Shown: positions 1 through 8,061 of the stretch, in pieces
Position numbering within the stretch: position 1 is the stretch's first letter
Layout: each line of letters begins with the position of its first letter
DNA from: Nanobdellota archaeon
Lineage (GTDB): Archaea; Nanobdellota; Nanobdellia; Pacearchaeales; GW2011-AR1
Assembly (NCBI GenBank): GCA_030640565.1
Contig: DAOWJD010000034.1
Location: 1 to 14,122 of the forward strand
Direction of reading: 5' to 3'
DNA: 14,122 bases
The notes under the pieces: generated by a model
The model's database searches: none
What the model was told of the DNA's origin: nothing
Seen by the model: only the letters and a program-made list of their open reading frames with translations
Made by a program: the position numbers and the translations under genes

Positions 1-1984
1 AATCCTCACAATAGTAAATTGGGAAGTCTCCCACCACATTTCCAACTTCACATGCTGCCTGAACACTTCTTAATCTTCCACCCTCTCTTCCAACAGGAAA
101 TAAAACATTAGGACTTCCCGTAAGTTTTCTTAACTTTGCTTTTTCAGGCCTCCCCATTCTTGCTCCGATAAAATCTCCTGCTTTATCTCTTATCTCAAAT
201 TCTGAAATAAAATTTATTAAAGGCAAGACGGCATCCTTTTTATCTTCTTTTTCGATTTTTAATTCTAATTCAGAAACAACATCTTTTAACATTGCTTCTC
301 CATCTAAAACTTTCCAATCAATCCCAAGATTAGCAAATAATGCCTTGCTATTTTTAAGATTAATAACAACATTTTCAGTTACTGCATCATGCTCAATGCC
401 AAGAATTTCAAGCGCTCTTTTTCCTGATTTAAATTTTTCATGTTCTGTTTTTTTATAAGGAAGAATAATTTTTTTGTTAATCTTAGCATACTTTAACCAA
501 GAGATAAGCCCTTCAAATTGCTCTCTAGATATTTGTGTCCAGTAAAAAATATGCTCTGGATGAAGAGACACATCATTTTCCTTGCTTATTCTTATTGCAT
601 TTTCAAAATCAACCTTAAAACAATCTGTATTTTTTTCAAGCAAGAGATTTTTTTCCCTTAACTCAAGTTTCCAGATTTCTTCAACATAACCTGGCTTAAG
701 GAGTTGGGAGTTCCTATTAGTTACATCACTAAAAGCAAAAAGTATGTCTCCTAAATAAATTATTTCTTCAACATCTTTGTAAATTCTTTTTGCTTCTTCA
801 GTTGTTTTAACCTTTTTTACACTTCCATTAAATAATTTTACTATAGGTCCGTCAATAGAATCACAAGAAGTGGCTATGCAACCTTTCATTGGCTTCTCTG
901 TTTTAAGCTGAGTTCCTATTGCAATAAAACCATCTGTAATTTCCATTGTAGCAGGATGTATTGATGTTGCGCTAAATCCAGAACTTCTTCCTCTTCCATA
1001 TCTAAATCTAAATGCACCAGATTCAGAAGGATGCCCAAAAATAGGTCTTCCTGCAACAATATCATTTATATATGTTGGAGAATCGTCTACTTTTCCTTTA
1101 TCTCTTTTTTCATGAAGTTTAACATATTCTTCAAGAAAATCAAATCCATGTGAATCAAGTCCTTTTTCTTTCATTTTATTTAAAAGCCTTAGACCTTTTG
1201 CAGCTTTTTGTGCAAGTCCTTCAGAAAAAGCCAAACACATTCCTCCACGGACATAATTTGTTTTAACCCTCTTTAGATTTTTGTAATTTGAAACCTCAAA
1301 TTTCGTTGTAGGACTACCATCAATTTGTATAGGGATTCTCTCTGCAAGAAAAACCATTTCTTCTTTTGTTGGCATATATTGTAGATTTGTAATCCTGTCA
1401 TGATAGTCTTGGTTTTCAGCCACATATCTTTTAACTTCACTAGGGGAAGGATCATATTTTGCATAGCCAAAAATTCCTCTTAAATAATCTGTTAACATTA
1501 ATGCAAGACATGTAGCGGTAGTTCCTGCACTCCTTATTGGTCCTGAAAAATGCATAATAAAATAATTTTTTCCATCTTTTGTTTCTCCAAGTTCAAGCTC
1601 TGTGAATCCTTCAATAGGGGAAGAAACAACCCCTAATGTGATATAAGCAAAACCAACCCTCACACCTGTTTCTATCGCTTCAAGTAAACTCGAAAACTTA
1701 CAAAATTTCTGTTTGGCAACTTCTTCAGCAATCATGAAAGCAACCATTGGCTCGAGTTTACCATGCTCTTTCTCAAGTTCAAGAATCCTTTCAACTATTC
1801 CAGCATCCCCTACCTGGGGATGAATCGTGGCAATAAGCCCGACAACTTTTTCAGCAAGACTTCGTGCCAGAGTAATTTCCACCTTAGAAGCTGGATCAAA
1901 TCCTTTGCTTCTAGCTTCCTCTGCAACTTTGTAAACTTTCTTTGTCTCACTTTCTATTTCTTCAAAATATTGTTGCATGCTCAT
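1..1984 (-). CDS. polC: DNA polymerase D large subunit DP2 (5' part; 3' end outside window)
   Basis: This is the catalytic subunit of the archaeal family D replicative polymerase. I translated 661 codons from ATG at 1984; the frame stays open to the window edge. Conserved DP2 blocks are seen in order: FSGPIRSAGTTAT (residues 146-158), YVRGGMCLAFSEGLAQKAAK (244-263), GRPIFGHPSESGAFRFRYGR (312-331), HPATM (343-347), KPMKGCIATSCDSIDGPIVK (364-383), and near the edge GARMGRPEKAKLRK and LFPVGREGGRLR. The window ends at CED, just where the zinc-binding region should begin, so the catalytic NADGD motif is not visible. The start codon overlaps the DP1 stop as ATGA (1981-1984), which implies translational coupling of the two subunits. 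DP2 is usually well over 1,000 residues, so roughly half is present. Nothing seen here looks degenerate. Confidence 0.97.
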   Translation of the reverse strand, partial: MSMQQYFEEIESETKKVYKVAEEARSKGFDPASKVEITLARSLAEKVVGLIATIHPQVGDAGIVERILELEKEHGKLEPMVAFMIAEEVAKQKFCKFSSLLEAIETGVRVGFAYITLGVVSSPIEGFTELELGETKDGKNYFIMHFSGPIRSAGTTATCLALMLTDYLRGIFGYAKYDPSPSEVKRYVAENQDYHDRITNLQYMPTKEEMVFLAERIPIQIDGSPTTKFEVSNYKNLKRVKTNYVRGGMCLAFSEGLAQKAAKGLRLLNKMKEKGLDSHGFDFLEEYVKLHEKRDKGKVDDSPTYINDIVAGRPIFGHPSESGAFRFRYGRGRSSGFSATSIHPATMEITDGFIAIGTQLKTEKPMKGCIATSCDSIDGPIVKLFNGSVKKVKTTEEAKRIYKDVEEIIYLGDILFAFSDVTNRNSQLLKPGYVEEIWKLELREKNLLLEKNTDCFKVDFENAIRISKENDVSLHPEHIFYWTQISREQFEGLISWLKYAKINKKIILPYKKTEHEKFKSGKRALEILGIEHDAVTENVVINLKNSKALFANLGIDWKVLDGEAMLKDVVSELELKIEKEDKKDAVLPLINFISEFEIRDKAGDFIGARMGRPEKAKLRKLTGSPNVLFPVGREGGRLRSVQAACEVGNVVGDFPIYYCED

Positions 1985-3585
1985 TTTTTATCCTCAAAAT
2001 CCAAAATTTTAATTTCTCTTGTTTTTAAATTAAACATAGGAACCTTGCAAAAATCAGGTTGATTTCCTTTTCTTCTTTGATTTTCTGTTTCCTCTTCCCA
2101 TGAAGATGTTGAGATTAAAAGAACATTATTATAAGAAGATATAGCAGATTTATGGGTGTGTCCTGAAACAAAAATATCAGGAACTTTTTTAATTACAAGT
2201 TCGTCTTTTTCAAAAGGAAAATATTGGGCAGAAGTATATGTTGGCGCAAGATGTCTATTTTTTAAAAGATATGCCATCACCTTCTCAGGAGCATTAAGTC
2301 CTTTTTTAATAAGACTGGGAATGTTGTTTACATAAAAAAAATAAGAAAAACCATGATAAGTTAAAACATCAAAACCAGAAAAATCCTTTTTTGTTCCAAT
2401 ATTAACACGGGCAGGATTTCCTGTAAAGATAACATTTCTCATGTTATAAAGGGGCCAGGCATATTTTTCATCCAAAATAGGCTGAGGCTCCAAAAGTCTT
2501 ACTCCATCGTGATTTCCAGGAGAAATAATTATTTTGATGTCTTTCCTTATTTTTCCTAAAAGCTCTGCAAGTCCTTGAAACTGTTCTTCAATATCTTCTA
2601 TTTCCAAATCTTTTTGCTGTGAAGGATAAACCCCAACTCCCGAAACAACATCTCCTAATAAAAAAAGATATTTTATCTTTTCAACAGCTCTTGCTTCTTT
2701 TACATCAGGAATTTTTCCATTAAGATAATCTATAAATTTGAGAAAACTTTTCTCTAGGAAAAGCTTGCTCCCATAATGAAGGTCTCCTATAAATAAAGCA
2801 TATTCTTCAACAGGTGATTGTTTTTTCTCTAAAACAACAGCGTCTGGGAAAACAACATTATTTGCAAAAAATATTTCCCTATCTCCAGATCCTGTAAAAC
2901 CAATTACAGAATCGAGAGTGATTTCTTCTGCTTGTTTATAAAGTTCTGGCTTGTTCTGATTGACTAAAACCCTTACTTTCCCAGTTAAATCTTCTACTTC
3001 AAATAGAATATTTCTGTTTTTTGTAATTCTTTTATCTGAAACTATTCCTATTATAGAAACTCTTTGCCCTCTTCGAAAAAGTTTATTTATAGAAATAAGG
3101 TTATCAAGTTCTTGGTGCTCTTGTAAAATGTTTTTCATCTCATGAAATCTATTTCTTAAATTTTTAACAAAATCTCCAATTTCTATTTTCTTTTTAAAGG
3201 ATTGTGTTTTTGATAGAACTCTTACATCTTCATCAAAAATCTCTAGCTGTTTTTTTTCACCCTGTTTCTTCCCCTCTTTTTCTTCATATGTTTTTTCTGA
3301 AGAAACTTCTTTAGAAATCTCAATCTGAAGTCCAAGCTTAATTTTGAATTTTTCAAGTTTTTTTTGATTTTCTTTGGGAAGTGCTAAAAAAAATTCATTT
3401 ACTTGTTCTTTATTTTGTTCAAAAAGATTTTTTGTTATGATTCTTTTTTGAGTGTGATTTTTTAATTTTTCAATAATAATTTTCATAGATTCATTATCAT
3501 TTGCTTCATTGAAAAGGTTAAGAGTCTCTAAATCTATAAGAAGCCCTTTTTCAATACAAAATTTGAGAATTTCTTTTGGATCCAT
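1981..3585 (-). CDS. polB: DNA polymerase D small subunit DP1 (3'-5' exonuclease)
   Basis: Small subunit of polymerase D, a calcineurin-like phosphoesterase that supplies proofreading and holds DP2. The N-terminal ~150 residues are helical, charged and poorly conserved. An OB fold follows (about 172-245, with GQRVSIIGIVSD and FEVEDLTGKVRVLV). The Mre11-like phosphoesterase domain has all metal-site motifs: GDLH (267-270), GDVVSGVG (311-318), GNHD (357-360), YHGFSYF (410-416) and GHTH (475-478). These intact residues predict an active exonuclease, unlike the inactive small subunits of eukaryotic polymerases. The length of 534 residues suits a compact DP1. It lies 37 nt downstream of cdc6 and overlaps polC by ATGA. 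There is only a weak TATA candidate (near 3602-3614), so co-transcription with cdc6 is likely. Confidence 0.96.
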   Translation of the reverse strand: MDPKEILKFCIEKGLLIDLETLNLFNEANDNESMKIIIEKLKNHTQKRIITKNLFEQNKEQVNEFFLALPKENQKKLEKFKIKLGLQIEISKEVSSEKTYEEKEGKKQGEKKQLEIFDEDVRVLSKTQSFKKKIEIGDFVKNLRNRFHEMKNILQEHQELDNLISINKLFRRGQRVSIIGIVSDKRITKNRNILFEVEDLTGKVRVLVNQNKPELYKQAEEITLDSVIGFTGSGDREIFFANNVVFPDAVVLEKKQSPVEEYALFIGDLHYGSKLFLEKSFLKFIDYLNGKIPDVKEARAVEKIKYLFLLGDVVSGVGVYPSQQKDLEIEDIEEQFQGLAELLGKIRKDIKIIISPGNHDGVRLLEPQPILDEKYAWPLYNMRNVIFTGNPARVNIGTKKDFSGFDVLTYHGFSYFFYVNNIPSLIKKGLNAPEKVMAYLLKNRHLAPTYTSAQYFPFEKDELVIKKVPDIFVSGHTHKSAISSYNNVLLISTSSWEEETENQRRKGNQPDFCKVPMFNLKTREIKILDFEDKK

Positions 3586-3622
3586 TTTTAAATATGAATT
3601 TGATATTTATTTGTTTTCTTGA

Positions 3623-4846
3623 TTATTTATAACTCATAGCTTCTTCAATAATTTTTTTTGCTTTGTCAACTATATTTTTTGTAATCGCAAGTTTTATTTC
3701 TCTCATCCTTCCACCTCTGCCTTTTGAGATAACTCTTACATTGATAATTCCAAGCATGTCAAATTCTTGGATTATATCACTAACTCTTCTCTGTGTCAAA
3801 ATTTCAGATTTGTTTTTAAGACAGGTTTCTTGATACAAATTATAAACATCTCCTGTAAAAACAGGGTTTTTGTTACTCTTTTCACAGAGATTGATTATTG
3901 AGTGCAGAACATATTGAAATTGTTTTGGCTCTGTTTTTATTACATCAAGAATTTTATCTTTCTCTATTTTAGTATTTGCCTCATCAATATGTTTTATTAA
4001 AATTTTCTTAGCACCATCTCTCTCTGCAAGCTCTCCTGCAATTCTTAAAAGATCCAGTGCTCGTCTCGCGTCGCCATGCTCTCTTGCTGCAAAGGCAGCG
4101 CACTTTGCAATAACGCCTTCTTGAACAACATTTTCTTTAAAAGCCAATTCAGACCTATGGGTCAGAATTTCCTGCAGTTGCAACGCATTATAAGGGGGAA
4201 AGATGATCTCTTCTTCTGACAAAGAACTCCTAACTCTTGGATCAAGTATTTCTAAAAAAGTCAAATCATTGCTTATTCCCACAACACAGATTTGTGTCTT
4301 TGAAAGTTCTGAATTAAGTCTTGTTAAGTTATATAAAAAATCACTTGAGATTTTTTTAACAGCTTGGTCAATTTCATCAAGAATCAAGACTACAAATTGT
4401 TTTTCAGAGTCAATAATTTCAAGGAATTTATTATAGACCACTTCTGTTGGAAGCCCTGTATTTGGGACATCTTTCCCAAATTTCTTTATGAGTTCTGCAA
4501 GGATCCTATATTCTGTATCAGAAACTTTTTTTAGTTTACAGTTTAAGTATTCAATTCTTAGTTTAAAATCAGAATCTTTCTTTACCCTTCTCAAAAGCTC
4601 ATCTCTAACATACAAAGCAGAAAGTGTTTTTCCAGTGCCGGTCTTTCCATATAGAAAAACATTACTTGTCTTCTCTCCCCTTAAAACAGGTGCAAGAATA
4701 GATGCAACTTGTTTTATTTGCTCGCTTCTGTGAGGAATCTCGCTGGGGATATAATTAGATTGCAAAATAGCTTTATCGTGAAAAATTCTTTTCTCATCAA
4801 AAGATTTGAATATTTTATCAAGGTCTGATTTCATTTTAAATCCCAC
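3623..4846 (-). CDS. cdc6: Orc1/Cdc6 replication initiator
   Basis: AAA+ origin-binding ATPase that recognises ORB sites and loads MCM. Residues are numbered from the GTG at 4846. Walker A is GKTGTGKT (67-74), Walker B LILDEID (154-160), sensor 1 GISND around N193, the arginine finger region DPRVRSSL (202-209), and sensor 2 HGDARRALDLLR (257-268). A winged-helix domain occupies about 305-400. The start is uncertain. GTG at 4846 sits ~26 nt from a TATA-like element (4868-4875), the spacing used by other genes here. ATG at 4834 (MKSDLDKIF) is the alternative, and a strong TATA at 4909-4916 would give a leader to either. An ORB overlaps the start, so autoregulation is likely. It is the first gene of the cdc6-DP1-DP2 cluster, transcribed away from the origin. 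Confidence 0.96.
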   Translation of the reverse strand: MGFKMKSDLDKIFKSFDEKRIFHDKAILQSNYIPSEIPHRSEQIKQVASILAPVLRGEKTSNVFLYGKTGTGKTLSALYVRDELLRRVKKDSDFKLRIEYLNCKLKKVSDTEYRILAELIKKFGKDVPNTGLPTEVVYNKFLEIIDSEKQFVVLILDEIDQAVKKISSDFLYNLTRLNSELSKTQICVVGISNDLTFLEILDPRVRSSLSEEEIIFPPYNALQLQEILTHRSELAFKENVVQEGVIAKCAAFAAREHGDARRALDLLRIAGELAERDGAKKILIKHIDEANTKIEKDKILDVIKTEPKQFQYVLHSIINLCEKSNKNPVFTGDVYNLYQETCLKNKSEILTQRRVSDIIQEFDMLGIINVRVISKGRGGRMREIKLAITKNIVDKAKKIIEEAMSYK

Positions 4847-4866
4847 ACGTCGGTTTCCACTGGAAG
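4842..4866 (-). promoter_or_regulatory. Origin recognition box ORB1
   Basis: On the minus strand the dyad CTTCCAGTGGAAAC is followed by CGAC and the G-string GTGTGGG. This is close to the classic archaeal ORB (dyad, then AAAC, then a G-run). It covers the candidate GTG start of cdc6 and lies between that start and its TATA-like element, so bound Orc1/Cdc6 could repress its own gene. Confidence 0.8.
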
Positions 4867-4908
4867 TTAATAAAAAAGTGGAAAGATTATCGAGAAAATC
4901 TTATTTCT

Positions 4909-4916
4909 TATATAAA
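4909..4916 (-). promoter_or_regulatory. TATA box, upstream cdc6 promoter
   Basis: TTTATATA on the minus strand is a strong archaeal TATA. Start of transcription would be near 4887, giving a leader of about 40-50 nt before either cdc6 start. A second, weaker element (TTTTATTA, 4868-4875) fits a leaderless start at the GTG. Which is used cannot be told from sequence alone. Confidence 0.5.
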
Positions 4917-4946
4917 TACTTATAACCACTAAAAAAGAAGGACACC

Positions 4947-4975
4947 TCCATTTCTAATGGAAAACACGGAAAAGG
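4947..4975 (+). promoter_or_regulatory. Degenerate ORB-like element ORB2
   Basis: A perfect inverted repeat TCCATT-TCT-AATGGA (4947-4961) runs into GGAAAACACGGAAAAGG. It has the ORB dyad and the AAAC step, but the G-string is only GG-AAAA-GG. It is read on the plus strand, pointing at the triplet tract and AT-rich block. Confidence 0.5.
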
Positions 4976-5002
4976 ACTACTCCTAAAAAAGCCTGCCGCC
5001 AA

Positions 5003-5067
<65 letters not shown>

Positions 5068-5150
5068 ACTTATATACTATATAATATAAATTTTTATAAA
5101 ATTAAAATTAAAATAAAAAAATTCAAAATTCATTTTTAAATATTTCTATA
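5068..5150. other. AT-rich candidate duplex unwinding element
   Basis: The 83 bases are almost entirely A and T, with runs such as TATATACTATATAATATAAA and repeated AAATTAAAAT. The block lies between the triplet tract and ORB3, where helix opening would be expected. It is too far upstream to be merely the promoter of the next gene. Confidence 0.65.
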
Positions 5151-5167
5151 GGAAACAAAGGGGTGAG
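5143..5167 (+). promoter_or_regulatory. Origin recognition box ORB3
   Basis: TTTCTATAGGAAAC is followed by AAAGGGGTGAG. Dyad, AAAC and G-string are all in the usual ORB order and spacing. Its direction is opposite to ORB1, so the two face outwards around the unwinding region. Confidence 0.75.
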
Positions 5168-5214
5168 ACAGGGAAAAGTATTGCCCCTAAAATCTATTTA
5201 ATTTCACAGAAAAG

Positions 5215-5222
5215 TTTATATA
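5215..5222 (+). promoter_or_regulatory. TATA box of the PRC-barrel gene
   Basis: TTTATATA preceded by AGAAAAG (BRE-like), centred about 25.5 nt before the ATG at 5244. This predicts a leaderless transcript. Confidence 0.7.
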
Positions 5223-5243
5223 TTATTCTCCTTTAAGTTTGAT

Positions 5244-5504
5244 ATGCCAGAAGATAAAAATCCCTTTAGCAGCATCACTGGGAAAATGGTCGTTACTAAA
5301 GAAGGTAAAAGACTTGGTTTTGTCAAAGATATAACTTTTGAAACAAGATCTGGTGAACTTATCAATATAGTTATCAAAGATGCAACACCTTACACAAAAA
5401 ACCTAAATCTTGAAAGAACAAATACAAAAGAACCACTTATTCCATACAGTGCAATAATTGCAATAGGGGATTTTGTCATTGTTTCTGAAGAAGATTTAAT
5501 CTAA
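5244..5504 (+). CDS. PRC-barrel domain protein
   Basis: An 86-residue protein consisting of one PRC-barrel: GKMVVTKEGKRLGFVKDITF (residues 13-32), SGELINIVIKD (about 36-46), then PLIPYSAIIAIGDFVIVSEED (64-84, in two halves PLIPYS and AIIAIGDFVIVS). Such stand-alone domains occur widely in archaea. Some (the CdpB type) act at the cell-division ring and others are linked to RNA processing, so the exact role cannot be assigned. It is the first gene right of the origin and has its own promoter, with ATG placed for leaderless translation. There is no signal peptide or membrane segment. The position beside oriC suggests a house-keeping link to replication or division, which is inference. Confidence 0.88.
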   Translation: MPEDKNPFSSITGKMVVTKEGKRLGFVKDITFETRSGELINIVIKDATPYTKNLNLERTNTKEPLIPYSAIIAIGDFVIVSEEDLI

Positions 5505-5531
5505 GAAACTAATCAGGTTAAAAGATAAATA

Positions 5532-5539
5532 TTTAAAAA
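5532..5539 (+). promoter_or_regulatory. TATA box of the SecB-like gene
   Basis: TTTAAAAA, centred 25.5 nt before the ATG at 5561; predicts a leaderless transcript. Confidence 0.55.
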
Positions 5540-5560
5540 CACCTTTTTTATTAAGATATT

Positions 5561-5980
5561 ATGAGAATTATCGGTTTTAATTTCACAAAAATAAGCATAG
5601 AGAAACTAAAGGAAGCATCTGAGTTGAAAGAGCAATTAAAAGTCAACACAAAAATAGATGTTCCAGAGTTGAAAGAAGTAGAAGCAGGCATTTTAAAAAC
5701 AAAAGAGGATATTATAAGTGCAAAATTTACATATGGTGTGGATTACGACCCTGATTTTGCAAAAGTAGAGATTGAAGGAAGAATTCTTATTACTGTTGAA
5801 CCGAAAATAGCTAAAGAGATACTCAAACAATGGAAGAAAAAGAAAATGCCAGATGATTTCAGAATATTTTTGTTTAATATTATTTTGAAAAAATCTTCCT
5901 TAAAAGCTCTTCATCTTGAAGAAGAACTCAATTTTCCATTGCATATACCCATGCCTTCTTTCAAAAAAGAACAAAAATAA
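5561..5980 (+). CDS. Conserved archaeal protein with SecB-like C-terminal half
   Basis: A 139-residue soluble protein. The first ~50 residues (MRIIGFNFTKISIEKLKE) are charged. The second part has alternating hydrophobic strands, ISAKFTYGVDYDPDFAKVEI and EGRILITVE, then two helices around KEILKQWKKKK and FRIFLFNIILKKS. It ends with LEEELNFPLHIPMP. The strand-strand-helix-helix order and the proline-rich end resemble SecB-like export chaperones, but I do not recognise a diagnostic residue set, so this is a weak structural analogy. Similar proteins are, to my recollection, common in DPANN genomes. It has its own leaderless promoter. There is no signal peptide. Confidence 0.75.
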   Translation: MRIIGFNFTKISIEKLKEASELKEQLKVNTKIDVPELKEVEAGILKTKEDIISAKFTYGVDYDPDFAKVEIEGRILITVEPKIAKEILKQWKKKKMPDDFRIFLFNIILKKSSLKALHLEEELNFPLHIPMPSFKKEQK

Positions 5981-5985
5981 AAAAA

Positions 5986-5994
5986 TAATTAAAA
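5986..5994 (+). promoter_or_regulatory. TATA-like element of the 90-residue gene
   Basis: TAATTAAAA, centred 25 nt before ATG 6015. The spacing supports 6015 rather than the upstream ATG at 5916 as the start. Confidence 0.4.
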
Positions 5995-6014
5995 CCTTTC
6001 TAACTATTCTTCTC

Positions 6015-6287
6015 ATGAAAATATCAAAAGAAAAGAGGAAAAAAATATCTGAACACATTCTCGCTTTTCTTTATTTTAATACACCAAAACCAATTTTTAC
6101 CTCATTTGTAGCTAGAGAAACAGCTAGAGATGAAGAATTTATAAAAAAACTTCTTTTAGAGCTGAAAAACAAAAATCTTGTTGTGGAGATAAAGAAAAAT
6201 CCTAAAGGAAAACCTTATCTAAAGAGATCTAGATGGAGACTAAGCGATGCAGCTTATCAAGCTTACAACAATAAACAAGCACCATAA
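6015..6287 (+). CDS. Small winged-helix-like protein
   Basis: A 90-residue basic protein (MKISKEKRKKISEHILAFLY at the start). The frame is open from an ATG at 5916, but that would overlap the preceding gene by 65 nt; 6015 has a TATA-like element at the usual distance and begins with a sensible helix. The pattern is helix (ISEHILAFLY), helix (TSFVARETARD), recognition-type helix (EEFIKKLLLELKNKNLVVEI), then a wing (KKNPKGKPYLKRSRWRLSD). This fits a single winged helix-turn-helix domain. It may bind nucleic acid or mediate protein contacts. I do not recognise a specific family. The neighbours are also origin-proximal small genes with their own promoters. Confidence 0.75.
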   Translation: MKISKEKRKKISEHILAFLYFNTPKPIFTSFVARETARDEEFIKKLLLELKNKNLVVEIKKNPKGKPYLKRSRWRLSDAAYQAYNNKQAP

Positions 6288-6318
6288 TACTCCTAATATA
6301 TATTAAATCATCTGAAAG

Positions 6319-6326
6319 TTTTTATA
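6319..6326 (+). promoter_or_regulatory. BRE/TATA promoter of the first coiled-coil/HTH gene
   Basis: GAAAG (6314-6318, BRE-like) followed by TTTTTATA, centred about 25.5 nt before ATG 6348; predicts a leaderless transcript. Confidence 0.65.
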
Positions 6327-6347
6327 TCCTTAAGGTTTCTTTTTTAG

Positions 6348-7046
<699 letters not shown>

Positions 7047-7069
7047 CCATTTAAGCCCCCTACCGAATA

Positions 7070-7117
7070 AGTGTTATTTAACACTCACTTTTCGATTTAA
7101 ACACTTAAATTTAGTGT
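7070..7117. terminator. Hairpin region between convergent HTH genes
   Basis: Two short inverted repeats lie between the two converging genes: AGTGTT-attt-AACACT (7070-7085) and ACACT-taaattt-AGTGT (7101-7117). T-rich stretches flank both. They may help end transcription from both sides, but archaeal terminators mainly need a T-run, so this is tentative. Confidence 0.35.
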
Positions 7118-7734
7118 ATTTTATGCCTTTTTACAGGTTTTTTAGGCTCTTTGATCCTCACTTTTGTCTTTTTCAACAATTTTTCCTTTATTCCTTCAGG
7201 AATAAATATTCGCTTTTTACCATTCCTTTCTATTACTTCTTCTAACAAACCAGGGCTTTTTTGTTTGATCCGATTCAAATGACCACGAATTGTTGATCTT
7301 TCTTTTCCAAGAATTGCTGCAAGGTCATCATAACTTAATTTCAAATCTGCATTTAAAACAACCCACAAAATAGCTCTTTCAGTTACTGAAAATTGGTCAA
7401 AATTAGGTGTTTGAACAGCTGTTTGAACAGCTGTTTGAACAGCATAAACACCTGTTTGTTTACCAAACAGCTGTTTGGGTGTTTGATATTGGCCCTTTGG
7501 TTTTAATTCATTCATAATAGAAACCACATTCTTTAATCCATCAATTTCATTATTTATCGACGACAAAATACTTTTTATCTCTTCAACATCCCTTTTTTGC
7601 AAATTTCTTTCAGAATCAAGGTGTTTGATCCAGGCGCTTATAGAATTTATGTCTTTTTTAACAGAGTCAAAACCCTTTTTTGTATCTTCTTTTAAATTTT
7701 CTACCTCTTTTTTTCTAAAAAACCATCCAAACAT
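7111..7734 (-). CDS. Coiled-coil / helix-turn-helix DNA-binding protein B
   Basis: A 207-residue protein. Residues 1-7 (MFGWFFR) are hydrophobic, followed by a long coiled coil to about 78 (VENLKEDTKKGFDSVKKDIN and EEIKSILSSINNEIDGLK). A linker contains QTAVQTAVQT. The HTH domain is at about 118-165 (SVTERAILWVVLNADLKLSY, then DDLAAILGKERSTIRGHLNR), with a basic C-terminal tail (KKPVKRHK). The ERAILW...LAAILGKERSTIRGHL pattern is sigma-region-4-like. It shares its plan with protein A across a convergent junction, suggesting old paralogues. The linker repeats come from DNA repeats (CTGTTTG type) also found upstream of the gene, so it may bind them and regulate itself. Confidence 0.85.
   Translation of the reverse strand: MFGWFFRKKEVENLKEDTKKGFDSVKKDINSISAWIKHLDSERNLQKRDVEEIKSILSSINNEIDGLKNVVSIMNELKPKGQYQTPKQLFGKQTGVYAVQTAVQTAVQTPNFDQFSVTERAILWVVLNADLKLSYDDLAAILGKERSTIRGHLNRIKQKSPGLLEEVIERNGKKRIFIPEGIKEKLLKKTKVRIKEPKKPVKRHKIH
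7406..7485. repeat. Cluster of STGTTTG repeats, including a 16-bp perfect palindrome, inside HTH gene B
   Basis: On the plus strand [G/C][G/C]TGTTTG octamers begin at 7406, 7418, 7430, 7451, 7470 and 7478 (a further GGTGTTTG at 7620). Positions 7413-7443 are a 12-nt tandem repeat (GAACAGCTGTTT). Positions 7463-7478 are the perfect palindrome CCAAACAGCTGTTTGG. Confidence 0.85.
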
Positions 7735-7755
7735 AACAGTATTTGTTTTTTATTC

Positions 7756-7769
7756 TTTAAAAACCTTTC
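7756..7769 (-). promoter_or_regulatory. BRE/TATA promoter of HTH gene B
   Basis: On the minus strand GAAAGG (BRE) is followed by TTTTTAAA (7756-7763), centred about 25.5 nt before ATG 7734; predicts a leaderless transcript. Confidence 0.65.
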
Positions 7770-7845
7770 TTTTTCGACGACAAAAACTAGTTTTAACATA
7801 CACTTAAAACTACAAATTTCTCATAAAAATACAAAAGAGGTGTCG

Positions 7846-7868
7846 AAGCCCCTGCGTTTCCAATGGAA
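7846..7868 (-). promoter_or_regulatory. ORB-like element upstream of HTH gene B (ORB5)
   Basis: On the minus strand TTTCCATTGGAAACG is followed by CAGGGGCTT. It is one of the best ORB matches in the window (dyad, AAAC, GGGG). It lies about 80 bp upstream of the TATA of HTH gene B and 2.7 kb from ORB3. The 7735-8061 gap holds this element, the promoter of gene B, the repeats at 7879-7947 and the promoter of the 58-residue gene. Confidence 0.65.
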
Positions 7869-7878
7869 AAAGCATAAA

Positions 7879-7947
7879 TAAACACCACCAAACACCACCA
7901 AACAGCTGTTTAGAACAGCACCAAACAGGCGTTTAAAAATAAACACC
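7879..7947. repeat. CAAACAS repeats upstream of HTH gene B
   Basis: CAAACACC (7889-7896), CAAACAGC (7899-7906, within the near-palindrome CAAACAGCTGTTT) and CAAACAGG (7922-7929), flanked by TAAACACC at 7879 and at 7940. They are the same motif as the cluster inside gene B, in inverted orientation. This suggests operator or iteron-like binding sites. Confidence 0.7.
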
Positions 7948-8013
7948 TAAAAAGCCCTTTAAACCCCTTGCACAAAGATAACCTTAGTGCACAACACCAC
8001 TTAAAAAGAAAGA

Positions 8014-8021
8014 TTTATAAT
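8014..8021 (+). promoter_or_regulatory. BRE/TATA promoter of the 58-residue membrane protein
   Basis: AAGAAAGA (BRE-like) precedes TTTATAAT. The predicted start is near 8043, which leaves a leader of about 19 nt containing the Shine-Dalgarno site. Confidence 0.6.
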
Positions 8022-8051
8022 TCAGAAATTATTTATTTATTTAATAAAAAA

Positions 8052-8056
8052 GGAGG
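8052..8056 (+). promoter_or_regulatory. Strong Shine-Dalgarno site GGAGG
   Basis: AGGAGGAGATC ends directly before ATG 8062, spacing 5 nt from GGAGG. It fixes the start of the 58-residue gene. It is the only clear Shine-Dalgarno sequence I see in the window; the other monocistronic genes look leaderless. Confidence 0.8.
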
Positions 8057-8061
8057 AGATC

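Noticed and set aside
4883..4902. Inverted repeat AAGATT ... AATCTT upstream of cdc6
   Set aside because: Six-base A/T-rich arms are expected by chance in such DNA and do not match ORB or promoter elements.
5916..6014. Upstream ATG at 5916 as the start of the small winged-helix gene
   Set aside because: It would overlap the preceding gene by 65 nt with an unlikely sequence (KKNSIFHCIYPCLL). ATG 6015 has a TATA-like element at the standard distance.
7070..7117. A small structured RNA gene between the two HTH genes
   Set aside because: Only two short hairpins, no promoter in the gap and no known RNA motif; better read as gene-end hairpins.
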